Source: Pseudocercospora fijiensis CIRAD86
Lineage: Eukaryota; Ascomycota; Dothideomycetes; Mycosphaerellales; Mycosphaerellaceae
Length of the DNA stretch: 64,000 nt
Assembly (NCBI RefSeq): GCF_000340215.1
Contig: NW_006921547.1
Coordinates: 31,344 to 95,343, forward strand
Direction of reading: 5' to 3'
Under the pieces are notes generated by a model, which was not told where the DNA came from, made no database searches, and saw only the letters and a list, made by a program, of their open reading frames with translations. Shown one piece after another: positions 23,930 to 34,189 of the stretch (within the stretch, counting starts at the first letter, position 1; every line of letters starts with the position of its first letter). A program made the position numbers and the translations under genes.

Positions 23930-26500
23930 GCTAGTAGGTATAGTACTAGGAAAATCGCGTAGCTAGAAGAAGCGAAGAAGGCGAGTATTACTACTAGTAG
24001 AGTAAATCAAAAGAGCGCTCTAATAAAGAAGATAGGCTACAGGTTTAAGTACTAAGCCTTCGCTAATAATTCTAATAAGCCGACTAGCTCGTAGAATCTA
24101 TAGTAGAATAAAGAAGACTATATTTTTCTCGCCTTAGCGCTAATCTACTCTACTAAATACCGGGGGCGTTACTATATCTCGAAATTAGTAAAGTTATAGT
24201 TAGTTTAATTATAGTTAGTTTAAAATCTAAAAGTAGTCTTATTATTAAGGCTATTCGAGTATAGATAAAGGCTATATTCTATAGTAGTAACGACCCTTCT
24301 TTCGTTTTACTATTAGCAATTAATATATTAATATCTAGGGTAAGGCTAGACGCGTTAAATTAGACGATAAGACCGTAAATAAGAGATCGTTATAATAGTT
24401 AGAGGATTAAGATTACTACTTTAAGTCTAACTTTAACTTTGCTCTAAAAGAATTAGCTAACTTTACTAGATTACAGCTAGAGCCTAAAGATAGTAGTAAC
24501 GAAGCGGAAGATAGCGACGACGACTCGCGCCTTAAGTAGATATTTTCTACTTATCTAAAGATAATTAAGTACTATAAGTATAGTCCTAACCTCCTCCTTA
24601 GAAACTATATCTATAAGATAAACGACTACAATTTACTACTATTTCTAGAAGTCTAATTAACCTAGTTTAACTAAGCTATAGCACTAGTAAAAGTACTAAT
24701 AAATAGATAGATATAAGGCAGCTAGAGAATAGTACTAAAGTCCCCTTAGAAGCTATTTAGATACTATAACTACTCGGAAATACGAGTCTTCCTATATAGC
24801 TAGGATAGAGCCTTTACTAACGATATATAGTATATGTTTCCTAAGCCTCTAGGTATATACTATCGCTAGTATATAGGAAGCGCTATTCTTACTAATACTA
24901 AGTATTATATTAGTACCTATATAGACTAGTCTACTAGTCGAATAGAGCCGACTACTAGGACCGAGTTCTCTATAGGGATTTTTAGTAGGGCTATAGAACC
25001 TAGGACTAGGGCTTAATTTAAGTACTATAAAGGCGTAACGTATTATAGATAATTATGTCGACGATTAGTAGTAGCTATATAAGAAGAAGTTTACTAAATA
25101 CTAGATAGATAACATCTGCTACTTTAGTAATACAATAGCCTTACTAGATAAGAGCGTCTATATACTACTAAAGTCCTTCCCTACTATCTCGAAGAATAAT
25201 ATTCTAACCTTCTTAAACCTGCTCTACGGCATTCTAATTACTAGATTTATAGTTATATTACTAGGCTAGATAGGGGGACTAATATAGGCTACTCTTACTA
25301 TATTAATAGCGACTATTATAATAAGGTTGTCCGCCTTATATCTATATATAGTCTTAAGTTAGTAGAGCAATAACGTAACCTCGCTACTACCGAGCTTTCG
25401 AAGATAAAAGATAACGTTAATTTCTAACCGAAGCTATACTTAGATCGCTTCTAGAAGGTCTAAAGCGTACCTTACCGCTACTAGTAGCGACCTCCTCTTA
25501 CTAGTAAGGGTAGTTACGTCCTATAGGTACGCCTATTTAGTAAGTACTAGTTTATACTCTAGGGCACTTCTATAGCTCTATAGGAGTCCGAAGACCGTAA
25601 GCTTAACCCTCTTAGTCGACGATACAAGCGACTCGAGAAGGTAAGTAAGAGGATATATAGTAGTAATAGTCTTAGTAGTATAAGAAGATAGGCAAGCAGA
25701 CCTAAAAGTATAGACTCTAGTAAAAGAGCTACTCTACTACCTAATTATAAAATACTAACGCCTATTAACTAGTAAGAGGCTTTTTATAATATAGAGCCTA
25801 GTTATCTAGTACCTCTAATAGTACTACTAAGATTATCGACTTTATAAAGGAAGAGGTAGTACTATAAGACACTCTACTAAGGCAACTACCGCTATAGGAA
25901 CAAAGGTAGTTATACTCCTAAGTACTATAGCGAGGACTTTCCTTATCTCTAGAAGCCGCTATAGTCTAGAAGCCTATCTTTAGCTCCGGCTACGATAGGT
26001 CTATTTATACCGTTAGAAATGCCTATCTAGTAGTAGCCTCCTTAGTAACTACTATTACTAGTAATATATAGCTAGAAATACCTATCTAGTAGTAGCCTTA
26101 ATAATAACTGCTACTACTGCTGCTATATAGATCTATAGTTTCGCTTCTACTACTAGTAGGAAGCTAATAGATACCGTTACTAAGTAATTAATAATAACAG
26201 TAGTACTTTACTTCAAGCGAGTAGTATATAGTAAGCTAGTACTTCTACTATAGCTAGGTCTACGGTAGTAAGGTCTAGAGTTACTACTATATCTAGAGAA
26301 GGCTTAGCGGATAGCTATTAGGCCTTTAGAGCTACTATAGTTAAGGCGTAGTCTATAATTACTTGCTAGTAAATAGCTAGCCTACTAGTAACGACTTTTT
26401 CTATATTACATAGATCTAAAATAGTAGGAGAGCTTACTAATACTATAATAAGCTACTATTTATATAATCTACTATAGCGTTTGATCTATTCTTATACTTA
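23930..26500 (+). pseudogene. Long broken reading frame of unknown function
   Basis: Plus-strand frame of about 850 codons interrupted only by TAG/TAA, with one probable frame change near 24370. It begins with a charged, coiled-coil-like stretch ('QLEEAKKASITTSRVN' after reading stops as Gln), then 'KELANFTRLQLEPKDSSNE', an acidic 'EAEDSDDDSRLK', and later Ser/Arg-rich 'RYKRLEKVSKRIYSSNS'. There is no RT, integrase, protease or transposase motif. It is flanked by repeat R copies 2 and 3 in direct orientation. It could be the gag-only core of a non-autonomous LTR element, a captured host gene, or a divergent gag. I do not recognise it. Confidence 0.45.
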
Positions 26501-26749
26501 TATCTACTTCTTACTACTAAATCGGCATATAATCTATTTACCTACCGCTATAGTACTATACGGTTACGCGCGTAGTATTGTTATTAGTAAAATTAGCGAT
26601 CGTAGAGAGTAGGGTTAGGTAAGAAACTAGCAATATCCGTAGATCTAATATAGGCTAAAATAAATCTAATCTAGTAAAAGAAACAGTAGAGACGATAAGC
26701 TCTATAGGCCTCCTATTTATAGCTAGATACTAGTAGACTAGTTAAGATT

Positions 26750-27680
26750 ATTCGAATTCCTCTATAGATTGTTTAAATCGTTTATTGCGATTATATACCG
26801 GTCGTTTTATTTCTCGATAGCACTTTATTTCTCGATATTCTACTATTAATATACTATTTATCGTTTAAAAAAATTACTTATTATTACCGGTATACTATTA
26901 TTTCTATCCGTATATATATATAGGACTAACTTCTACTAAAATGTTCCCTAAGGTAAAGATAGTTATATTTTCTTTTAAGGTTTTAGTATTACTATAACCG
27001 CTAAGGACTAGCATATTCGAGGATAGACTTTATCGTCGAGTAGAAACTATAGGAAGTCTCGGAAGTCTTAGTAGTAGCAATCGAGTAGATAGTAGTTAAA
27101 TTGCTTATATAGCTATATAGAGATATTAGCCGGCTTACTATATTAGGTACTAAAGTCCTCTATTATTCTAGAGATAGGTAATAGCCTACGCGTAGTACTA
27201 GATGTTTCTAGTTTTTACCCCTTAGTTAAATTACTAGAACTAATAATTCTAAAAGCGATTTAATCTATAGAAGTTCCGTTTCGATATTCGAATTTCTATC
27301 TTAATTGTAAATTACTTCGGGCTTTTTAACCGGTAGCTTAGCGATTAACTAAAAGATTCTAGGATATTTTATCGATTTTAGATATCCCTAATCCATTACA
27401 GAAGGTTCTAGGGATTAGCATAACTCTATAGACGTATTCTCTATTAGGCTACTCTAGTCGATAGCTACTACTAGTACTATATCTAATTAAGAAATAGGAT
27501 ATATACTAGTTCGCCCTAATTAGAGTATTTCTTTAGTATCTTAATTAGTATCTAGTAATACTTAGCTATCGCTAGCTAAGCAGAGCTAATGCTAGATAGC
27601 TAATATAGCTAATACCTAAATTAGGTACGCTAGATTCGCGTTAGATTCCTAATTAGGAATCTAATTAGGAAGGTACTATA
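26750..27680 (-). repeat. LTR-like repeat R, copy 3 with shared right flank
   Basis: From about 26990 it follows repeat R (shared attcgagga...tcgagtagaa, gcaatcgag, ctagagata), and from 27430 to 27680 it also follows the stretch right of copy 2 (23650-23890; for example ggatatatactagttcgcc). Copies 2 and 3 therefore share more than copy 1 does and may be the LTR pair of the unit carrying the unknown frame. The left part (26750-26990) is weakly similar only. Confidence 0.6.
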
Positions 27681-28189
27681 CGGAAATAGGTAACTAATAC
27701 TAAGCTCTAGGCCCCCTAGCCCTAATCGTCCTCTTATAGTACTTTTTACTACTTATAGTACTCCTTCCTACTAGAACCTATAGTTTTAAAATATATTAAT
27801 ATATCCTTCTAAGTCCTATATAGCTATAGTTCTAATTACGATTTTCTATAGGGCTTTCTATATCTAGGCCTTCTCCCTTTTTTAAGCGCCCTAGTATATA
27901 TATAGCTAAGGTCCGTATAGGGTAGGGTATAAGGAAGCCCTATATTTCCGAAGGAAACCCTCTTCCCTATTATCTACTTACCTATAGCCTAAGGTACGGG
28001 ATAGATACCTACTAGAAGCGCTACTATTTCGTATATATACTAGTTTACTTTATAATACTTTATATACCTTATACTATTGCTTCTTTCTATAGCAATTATA
28101 TCTCGATATTTTTAGTTTCTACTAACCTCTACCGCCTACCTCCGCCTTCCTACGAGTCTCTCTTAATAGATAGTAAGATAGAAGGCTAT
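27681..28189. other. Leader of DIRS copy 2 and unassigned sequence
   Basis: The last 140 bases (from about 28050) resemble 9440-9609 upstream of DIRS copy 1, so they are likely the element's 5' region. 27681-28050 has no recognisable feature. Confidence 0.4.
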
Positions 28190-30130
28190 CTTAGATAGGG
28201 AGTCGCGTTAGTTAGAATTCGCGATAAAGAAGATATAGTAAGGTTAGTACCGCGTAATAGGCCGCCTATATTAGCGATAGCGGCGTAATCCTTAATAAAT
28301 TTATTTAAGATAATATAGCTATTCGATTATTAAGGCAATCTATAGAGTAGTTAGAAACTAAGAAAGAAATAGTATAGTTTAATACTCGTAGCCTACTAAC
28401 TATTTAGTTAGATATTAGAGGCTAAAATAGCGGATATAGCACTTAGTAATAGGCGGCTCCCTTTATACCGTAATTTAGCTTTAGTAGCTTTATAGAAATA
28501 TAGATATAGTAGTAGTAGCTAATAGCTTAGACGGCTTAGCCTATATAGCCGCTAGACTCGCAATCCTGCTCCTAGTAGACTTTTAGTTACTAGGATAGTT
28601 AGAATAAAGATAAACTCGATATAGAAGGGCTTCTAAAATACCCTAGTAGTAAGGCATCTAAGAGGGAAGCCGCAAACTAGCGCGTAAGGAGAGAAGTTAT
28701 AATAAAAGAAAGAGACCTACTATACTAATACCTACCTTAGTAGTCGTACGAATAACCGCTATAGTAGTAACTTTTATAAGGTTAGTATCTTCGCTCTACT
28801 AAATTGTCTAGTAATATTTAGGAGGGGGTAAGACGCCCTATTAAAGACTCTATCGGCGCTATAATCGACTACTCGTATATTAGTACTATCTATATTCCTA
28901 TATTCGATAGCGAGCATCTCGCTAAACTACTACTAGAACGCGAGCGTTTAGCGGACACTCCGGGAAGTAGAACGGTTAAGTAGTACAAATACTACTATAG
29001 GTAAGGATATTAAAGTAAGGCTTAGTATACTAGAAGCTTCCCTACTATCGGTAGTTATATAGGCTAGACATTTCAAACTGTTTAGGTTCTGCCTCTTCTT
29101 AATAGACTACTATAACTAGTAAGCGGTATTCGCCTTAGTTTTACTCAGAATGCTTAGCTAATTCGTCTAGATAATACTAGATTTTAACTATAGTTACAAA
29201 TAGGCCGTAGTACGTAAAGATATATAAAACAACGTATAACTAAAAGGATATCTTAACCCTAACTCCTAGAAGATTATAGATAGGGTTGCTAGAGGCTATA
29301 TTATCTCTACTAGAGAGAAAGTTTATTACTAGCGACTCTAAATCCCTCCCTCGATAGTAGGCGCGAGAAACAGACCTAATTAAACGCCCGATACTCTATC
29401 TAAGAAGTAGGAGAATCGCTTCTATAAAGAGTGCTTTAGTATATCCTACCTATACTAGAATAATAGCTACGCGGGATGGTATAGATATAACGGTATAGAA
29501 AGAGAAGAAGGGCCTACTAATAGGTACTACTACGAGTATAAATATAGTAAGTATATACTAGAACGATAACCTTATAACCTACTAGGTAAGTTCTATAAGT
29601 ATAGTAAGGTAGATAAAGTATATCTACTAGGGAAATAGTGTTTACCGGCGCCGCTACTACTAAGTATATAGGATAAGATACCTATAGATTCTAAATAGAC
29701 AATCCTATAGGAGTAATTGCCTTTCTACTATTAACCTATATATAGCGGCGCTCGACTAAGTACATCCCTTATATAAGTTATAATATCTACGCGGTAATAA
29801 CGCTTATACCTCCTAGCTAGACCCCGCTTAAACTAGGTATCTAGATATTACTACTTTAGGCATACGTAGGCAACCTACTAGAAGTTTTATACTATATTAT
29901 TCTCTATAGCGTAGATATTAGGTATTGTTATAATAACCTATAAATCTATTACTAAGCAAAGTACTTAAGATATAACTATACGTCTACTAAGTTAGATCCT
30001 ACTAAGACTACTTCTTAACTAGTAGAAGAACTAAATAATTAAAGAAATATAAAGGTATAGGCTTCTAATAGTAGCTTCCTTATCGTCTTACTTTAAGGCT
30101 TAGTATATAAATATTACGGCGGCTTCCGCT
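28190..30130 (+). pseudogene. DIRS copy 2, gag-like N-terminal region
   Basis: Homologue of 9610-11500, with at least one frame change near 28975. 'AYISDSGVILNKFI', 'RPIKDSIGAIIDYSYISTI' and 'FDSEHLAKLLLERER' parallel copy 1. Around 29440-29500 it keeps a Cys and a Trp codon, 'GWYRYNGIEREEG', unusual survivors here. The product is not recognised. Confidence 0.5.
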
Positions 30131-30199
30131 AAATATACAACCTATTCTATTCTAAAGGCTTATCTACTAACGACTCTACTAATAAGGCCTACGGAGCGC

Positions 30200-30800
30200 C
30201 TAGATAGACGGTATTCGAGGAAGTAGTTAGTAAGGTTCGTAGCTTCTTCGTCGCTCTCTACTACTACCCCCTACTAGCCTTTAGGTAGTAAGGCTCGTTC
30301 TATACTAAGAATTGCCTACTATTTAGTCTACGTACGGTGCTATAGATTTTAAACCTTTTTTACCGAAGGCCTATACTATCTAATTAATAACCGATTAGCC
30401 TCCCTAATAGAGAGTAGTAGAATCGCCGTCTATTACTATTCCGACGGCTTTCTACCTATAATTACTAGCAGTAGCGCGGAAGCTATTATAGCCGTAAAAG
30501 AAGCATAGATATACCGAAGTAAAGACCCTAGTATTCCTAGAAACGATAAGAAAGACGTCGAGGATACCGCTACTTAGGTTCTAGGAGTAGAGATTAATAT
30601 ATCAGCTATAAGGGTAGCCTTATCCGCTAGAAATTATAGCCGTATCCTCTTAATGCTTAAAGACCTCGTAGAGGTTACTCTAACTACCCTAGACCTAGCT
30701 AGGACGCTCGCTATTTACCTAATATAGGCTATAAGAGTTATTCTAGTAGTTAAAGTATTTGCTACTAAAATCTAGCTGCCTATCGCTTTATTCTACGGTA
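30200..30800 (+). pseudogene. DIRS copy 2, reverse transcriptase
   Basis: 'RIAYYLVYV' near 30310 corresponds to the LPFGL region. The catalytic box reads 'YYYSDGFLPIITS' at about 30430-30470, against 'YYLDDYIFI' in copy 1, so the second Asp is Gly and an adjacent Leu is Ser. 'RNDKKDVEDTAT' and 'LTTLDLARTLA' follow, matching copy 1 'RNDKEDVEDTAT' and 'LTTLDLVRSLA' and the family's conserved post-catalytic block. Confidence 0.72.
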
Positions 30801-30879
30801 GATCGTCTATACCTAAATAACTACCGCTAAACGCAAAAAAAGACTTAGAATATTAGTAAGACGCGCTAGCACTATCTAA

Positions 30880-31290
30880 AGGTATACGTATAATTAATAC
30901 GGTAAAACGACCTACTATCTATCTATTTACTAATACCTCTAGTATTAGCCTTAGTGTATTTCTATTTAGATAAATACAAGGTAGCAATCTACTTAACGTC
31001 CGTAAATTTTCGCCGACTAAAGTCTTAGCTATTAAGAGATAGTACTCTAACTATATTTAAGTAGCTAGGATTAAGGCTATTCTACTAGCCTTATAGGGAT
31101 AGTCGTAGAAGTAGAAGGACTATAAACTTAAGATCTATATAGATAATACTACTACCTTCTATAGTTTTAACAAATACTCTATTAGGATAATATTAGGAGT
31201 CGACCTGCTTCGCAAAGCCCTACTAGTAGCCTTATAGTAAGGGATCTCTATATAGGCGGTCTAGCTAATAGCCTTACTAGCGCGTTATCT
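30880..31290 (+). pseudogene. DIRS copy 2, RNase H
   Basis: 'IYLFTNTSSISLSVF', 'VARIKAILLAL' and 'IYIDNTTTFYSFNKYSIR' in order, followed by 'LLRKALLVAL' and 'LIALLARYL'. This is the RNase H pattern of YR retrotransposons, where a conserved 'SIRG..PLRK.LLLAA' block follows the last catalytic Asp. It parallels 12340-12760 of copy 1. Confidence 0.72.
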
Positions 31291-31479
31291 CGTTTAGATA
31301 GTATTCGAATTACTAATCTATATATACTATAGATCGATATAAACTAATATCTACTATTCTATACTAGTAGCTTTATTCGGCTAATCTCTACTAGTAACGG
31401 TCCCTACTACGTTAGAGAGGCCTAGCCGCTAATATATCTCGAAGAAGCTATAGCTCCGCTACTAGATAGTATATTATAC

Positions 31480-32540
31480 TTACTATAGTGACTAGTAGCG
31501 AACTAGTCCCTATAGCTAAATACCTACTATATGTATTTATCGAATATAAATCCTTCGAAGGCGATAAGATTAAAGGGAAGTTACTCCTAGTATATATCTC
31601 TCCTATTAGGTCTATATATATCGACTTAGACCTTCTAGTTTAACTCTTTAAGTCCTTGTTTATTAAGAGATTAGTAGCTAGTACTATACTAGTTAATAAC
31701 CTACTACTCGATAGTAGTAAATATAGTAGATAGCCTATCGACAAATAAACGCTTTTAAAGATACTATTTATACTACTACGTAACCTCGAAGAAGCTAATA
31801 CTAATACCTTTCCAGGTCTATCGTTCTGTAGACTTTCTAGAGTAGGTAAACTAGTATATAATAAATTACGCTAGATAGGTTTAGCGCGTTAGTATATAGA
31901 AAACATTACCCGCTCGGATATTACCTTCTTATAGACTACTACTTAAGCCGGCGGCCTCGACTACGTCGCAGTACGACTTAAGAGATTAAAAACTAACCTA
32001 ATCTACGAAGGCTTTACTGTCCGTATAGCCGCTACAGGCCTACTAGTATACGCTACCTATTACCTAACCTACCTCTTCGATTTTACTAGAAGGCTACTAA
32101 TAGACCCGCTTTTCTCTATATACGAATTTTCCTTATATAGTACTCCGAAATATCTATATACCTAGTCTAAAAATAGCTTTTTCGATTATTAGCTAGCTCT
32201 ATAGCTAATTTACTTTCTCTATAGACTAGATAGTTGTCTATTCTAATTCTAATTTCCTTATTTGTACTATAAAAATATATAGTCTTAATAGTATTCTATA
32301 AAAGCAATATACCCGGCTTCGTAACTAGCTAAAGATACGGATTTCTATAGGATCCTACGCTAACTTATAGCCGCTTAGGATTATAAGAAAAATAGAGAAC
32401 CTAATATAGAACGCCGCGTAGAATAGCTACCTCCCTAATCGGCATTACTATAGCCGGCTAGTAGGGATTTAGATTATAACTAATATATTAGGGCTGTACT
32501 ATAAGCCTTTAGATTATTTAGATATTTCTAGATTCTATTA
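31480..32540 (+). pseudogene. DIRS copy 2, tyrosine recombinase
   Basis: After RNase H the frame gives 'ITRSDITFL', then 'LDYVAVRLKRLKTNLIYEG', 'VRIAATG', 'YLTYLFDF' and 'LIDPLFSIYEF' at about 31905-32150. This is the catalytic-domain order of fungal DIRS/Crypton-type tyrosine recombinases: the first catalytic Arg region (R..DI), the SKTD-like turn, a Cys-Pro-Val-like block and the pLF box. The later His-X-X-Arg and nucleophilic Tyr cannot be placed with confidence. The enzyme would integrate circular cDNA without target duplication. Confidence 0.65.
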
Positions 32541-32569
32541 AACGTATTAAAGTACGTTTTACTAAACTT

Positions 32570-33060
32570 AGAGGGAAACCTAGAAACTACGCCTTTAGCG
32601 AACCTTAGATCCGTTTTTCTCTTCGTTACTTAGTAGATTAATAATACTTATTTGGTTTTGAATTACCTTATAGACGCTAAAGAAGCTTATTCTTAATATT
32701 TTTCTAGCTATAGCTTAACGTTACTCGGCGTAGAGTTAAGATTTAGTCCTTTGTTATTAAATTTAAGTACTTTCTCCTCTATATAGCTTTTTTAGGATAG
32801 AAGAGTAGATCTATATACTCCGTTCCTAGTAGCCCGCGGATACCGAGATAATACCTTATAGGGCCTAGATTACTTATTTAAAGATCTTTAGATAGAGAAT
32901 CTTTTAGTTCTTTAACTAAGGCTATTCTAGAACGACAGATAAGTATATTCTTTACGCAAGATATTACTATAATCCCTAATATATTATTTATAAATGCCGC
33001 GTCGTATTTCCTTAGAGGCTTAAAGCCTAGTTTAGCGAGTACGGATTTTAAGTATAAATA
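32570..33060 (-). pseudogene. Copia-1b reverse transcriptase, C-terminal part
   Basis: Minus-strand reading gives 'IALVKELKDSLSKDL', 'LGPIRYYLGIRGL' at about 32820-32860 and 'KYLNLITKD' at about 32750-32775, the end of a Ty1/Copia RT (the 'DLG...YLGI' block). It joins directly to gag at about 33060, so protease, integrase and the catalytic half of RT have been lost by an internal deletion. Confidence 0.65.
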
Positions 33061-33079
33061 ATATATAGATTATCTATAG

Positions 33080-33896
33080 ATATATAAAGACCCCCTTCTT
33101 TGTTTAATAATTCTCTATCGTCTAGTTCTTCGGTTCTAGTAGAGTACGCGTCTTCTTTAGTACTACTAGTAGGTTTATTCTTTTTAGGATTTAACTATTT
33201 AGGGGCTTTAAAAGGGTCTTTATAGTAGCAAGTATCTTCGAAGTATTCGTTCTCTTTATAGTACGTATACTTCTTAGATACGCTCGTAGGTCCCTTATTT
33301 TCCTAAACATTTAAGCGGCTTTTTAGAGATTTTATTCTTAGACGAATTAGACTCGATATATAGTACTATTTCTTTCTCTTTAGTACTATATCGTCTCGAT
33401 TCGTCTCTTGAATTAGAGAATAAATCTTCTAATTTAAGGCTATCCTAGTCTCTACGTAATATATAAGTTAAATTAGTTACGAAAGACTTATATTTATCGC
33501 CTAAATTATTAAAAGTCTAAGCAATTATAACTTAGTTAGGAAGCCTAAGTTCCTTAGTTAGTAATAATTCCTTTAAGCGGCGAATAGTACTAAGGTATTA
33601 TCTAACGCTTTTAGCGGATTCTAAATTAGTTTGGTATAGGTATTTTAGTAAGCCGTATTAAGGAATAGATCCCTCCGAGGAGAATAATTCTTTAAAGCTT
33701 TATTCGGGTCTAGCTTTTTCTAAATTTATAGTAAGGGACCGTTGTTTATAGCTAGTCGAAGAATAGCTAAGGCCCTAGCCTTAGTTTCTTCGTCGATATT
33801 AAAGTCTATTTTAGCCTTAAAAATAGGCCTGCTCTACTAGATAAGACTCCGCCGTTAAGGACTAAAACGTATAGTTTTGTTGTCCTTTAAGGCGGC
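33080..33896 (-). pseudogene. Copia-1b gag remnant
   Basis: Homologue of the Copia-1a gag at 21690-22480. 'ARALAILRLAI', 'TFNNLGDKYKSFVTNLTY' and 'LEDLFSNSRDESRR' match the Copia gag pattern. A CCHC knuckle lies at about 33220-33280 with Cys to Tyr changes. The 5' end is interrupted by Copia-2a at 33902, and the Copia-1b leader and LTR resume at 50667. Confidence 0.8.
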
Positions 33897-33901
33897 TAAA
33901 C
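33897..33901. repeat. Target-site duplication of Copia-2a, left copy (taaac)
   Basis: taaac precedes the left LTR and recurs at 50667-50671 after the right LTR. The uninterrupted Copia-1a sequence reads ggcgaaacgtaaaag, so joining the flanks restores the Copia-1 leader. Confidence 0.75.
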
Positions 33902-34070
33902 TATAACGCATTAGCTTAGTTATATAACAGCTACGTAACTTCTTAGTAGGAGAAGGATTCTTATACTATATTTTAGACTATAGAAGAGAAGGATAATAGC
34001 AATTAACGAGCAATATTAAACCGCTACTAAGGTAGTATTACGTAAGTAATTTACTACGCTATATATAATA
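33902..34070 (+). repeat. Copia-2a left LTR
   Basis: 169 bp, beginning tataacgcattagc and matching 50498-50666 and 51667-51835. Shared blocks include 'ctacgtaacttcttagta' and 'gtattacgtaagtaat'. The start tata is the RIP product of tgta. Confidence 0.88.
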
Positions 34071-34085
34071 GTTATAAGCCTAGTT
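34070..34085 (+). other. Primer-binding site of Copia-2a (initiator-tRNA-Met type)
   Basis: gttataagcc follows the LTR directly; the Copia-2b copy at 51837 reads gttataagcccgg. Undoing one TG-to-TA change gives gttatgagccc, complementary to the anticodon arm of initiator tRNA-Met (gggctcataac). Priming by an internal tRNA-iMet fragment is known for Drosophila copia and Ty5. The call rests on this short match. Confidence 0.6.
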
Positions 34086-34189
34086 ATTAGTAGTATTAGA
34101 GACTTCTATAGTAGAAAATAACAATTAGCAGTCTTAACGGCACTAAAATAACTACTACTTACTTAAGCTTCTATAAGCGTCTATAAGAT

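Larger units (their letters stand above)
28190..32560 (+). mobile_element. DIRS-like tyrosine-recombinase retrotransposon, copy 2
   Basis: Second, more complete copy of the element at 9610. It carries the gag-like region, RT, RNase H and a tyrosine recombinase in order on the plus strand, with no DDE integrase, which defines the DIRS order (DIRS/PAT/Ngaro). Similarity to copy 1 runs from about 28190 to 31470. The right end is set where minus-strand Copia-1b RT sequence begins (about 32570). Terminal repeats (split direct or inverted) were not found, so exact ends are unknown. Confidence 0.78.

Noticed and set aside
31480..32540. Starship captain (DUF3435-type) recombinase
   Set aside because: The recombinase follows RT and RNase H in the same element, which fits DIRS-order retrotransposons; no cargo or Starship context is visible.
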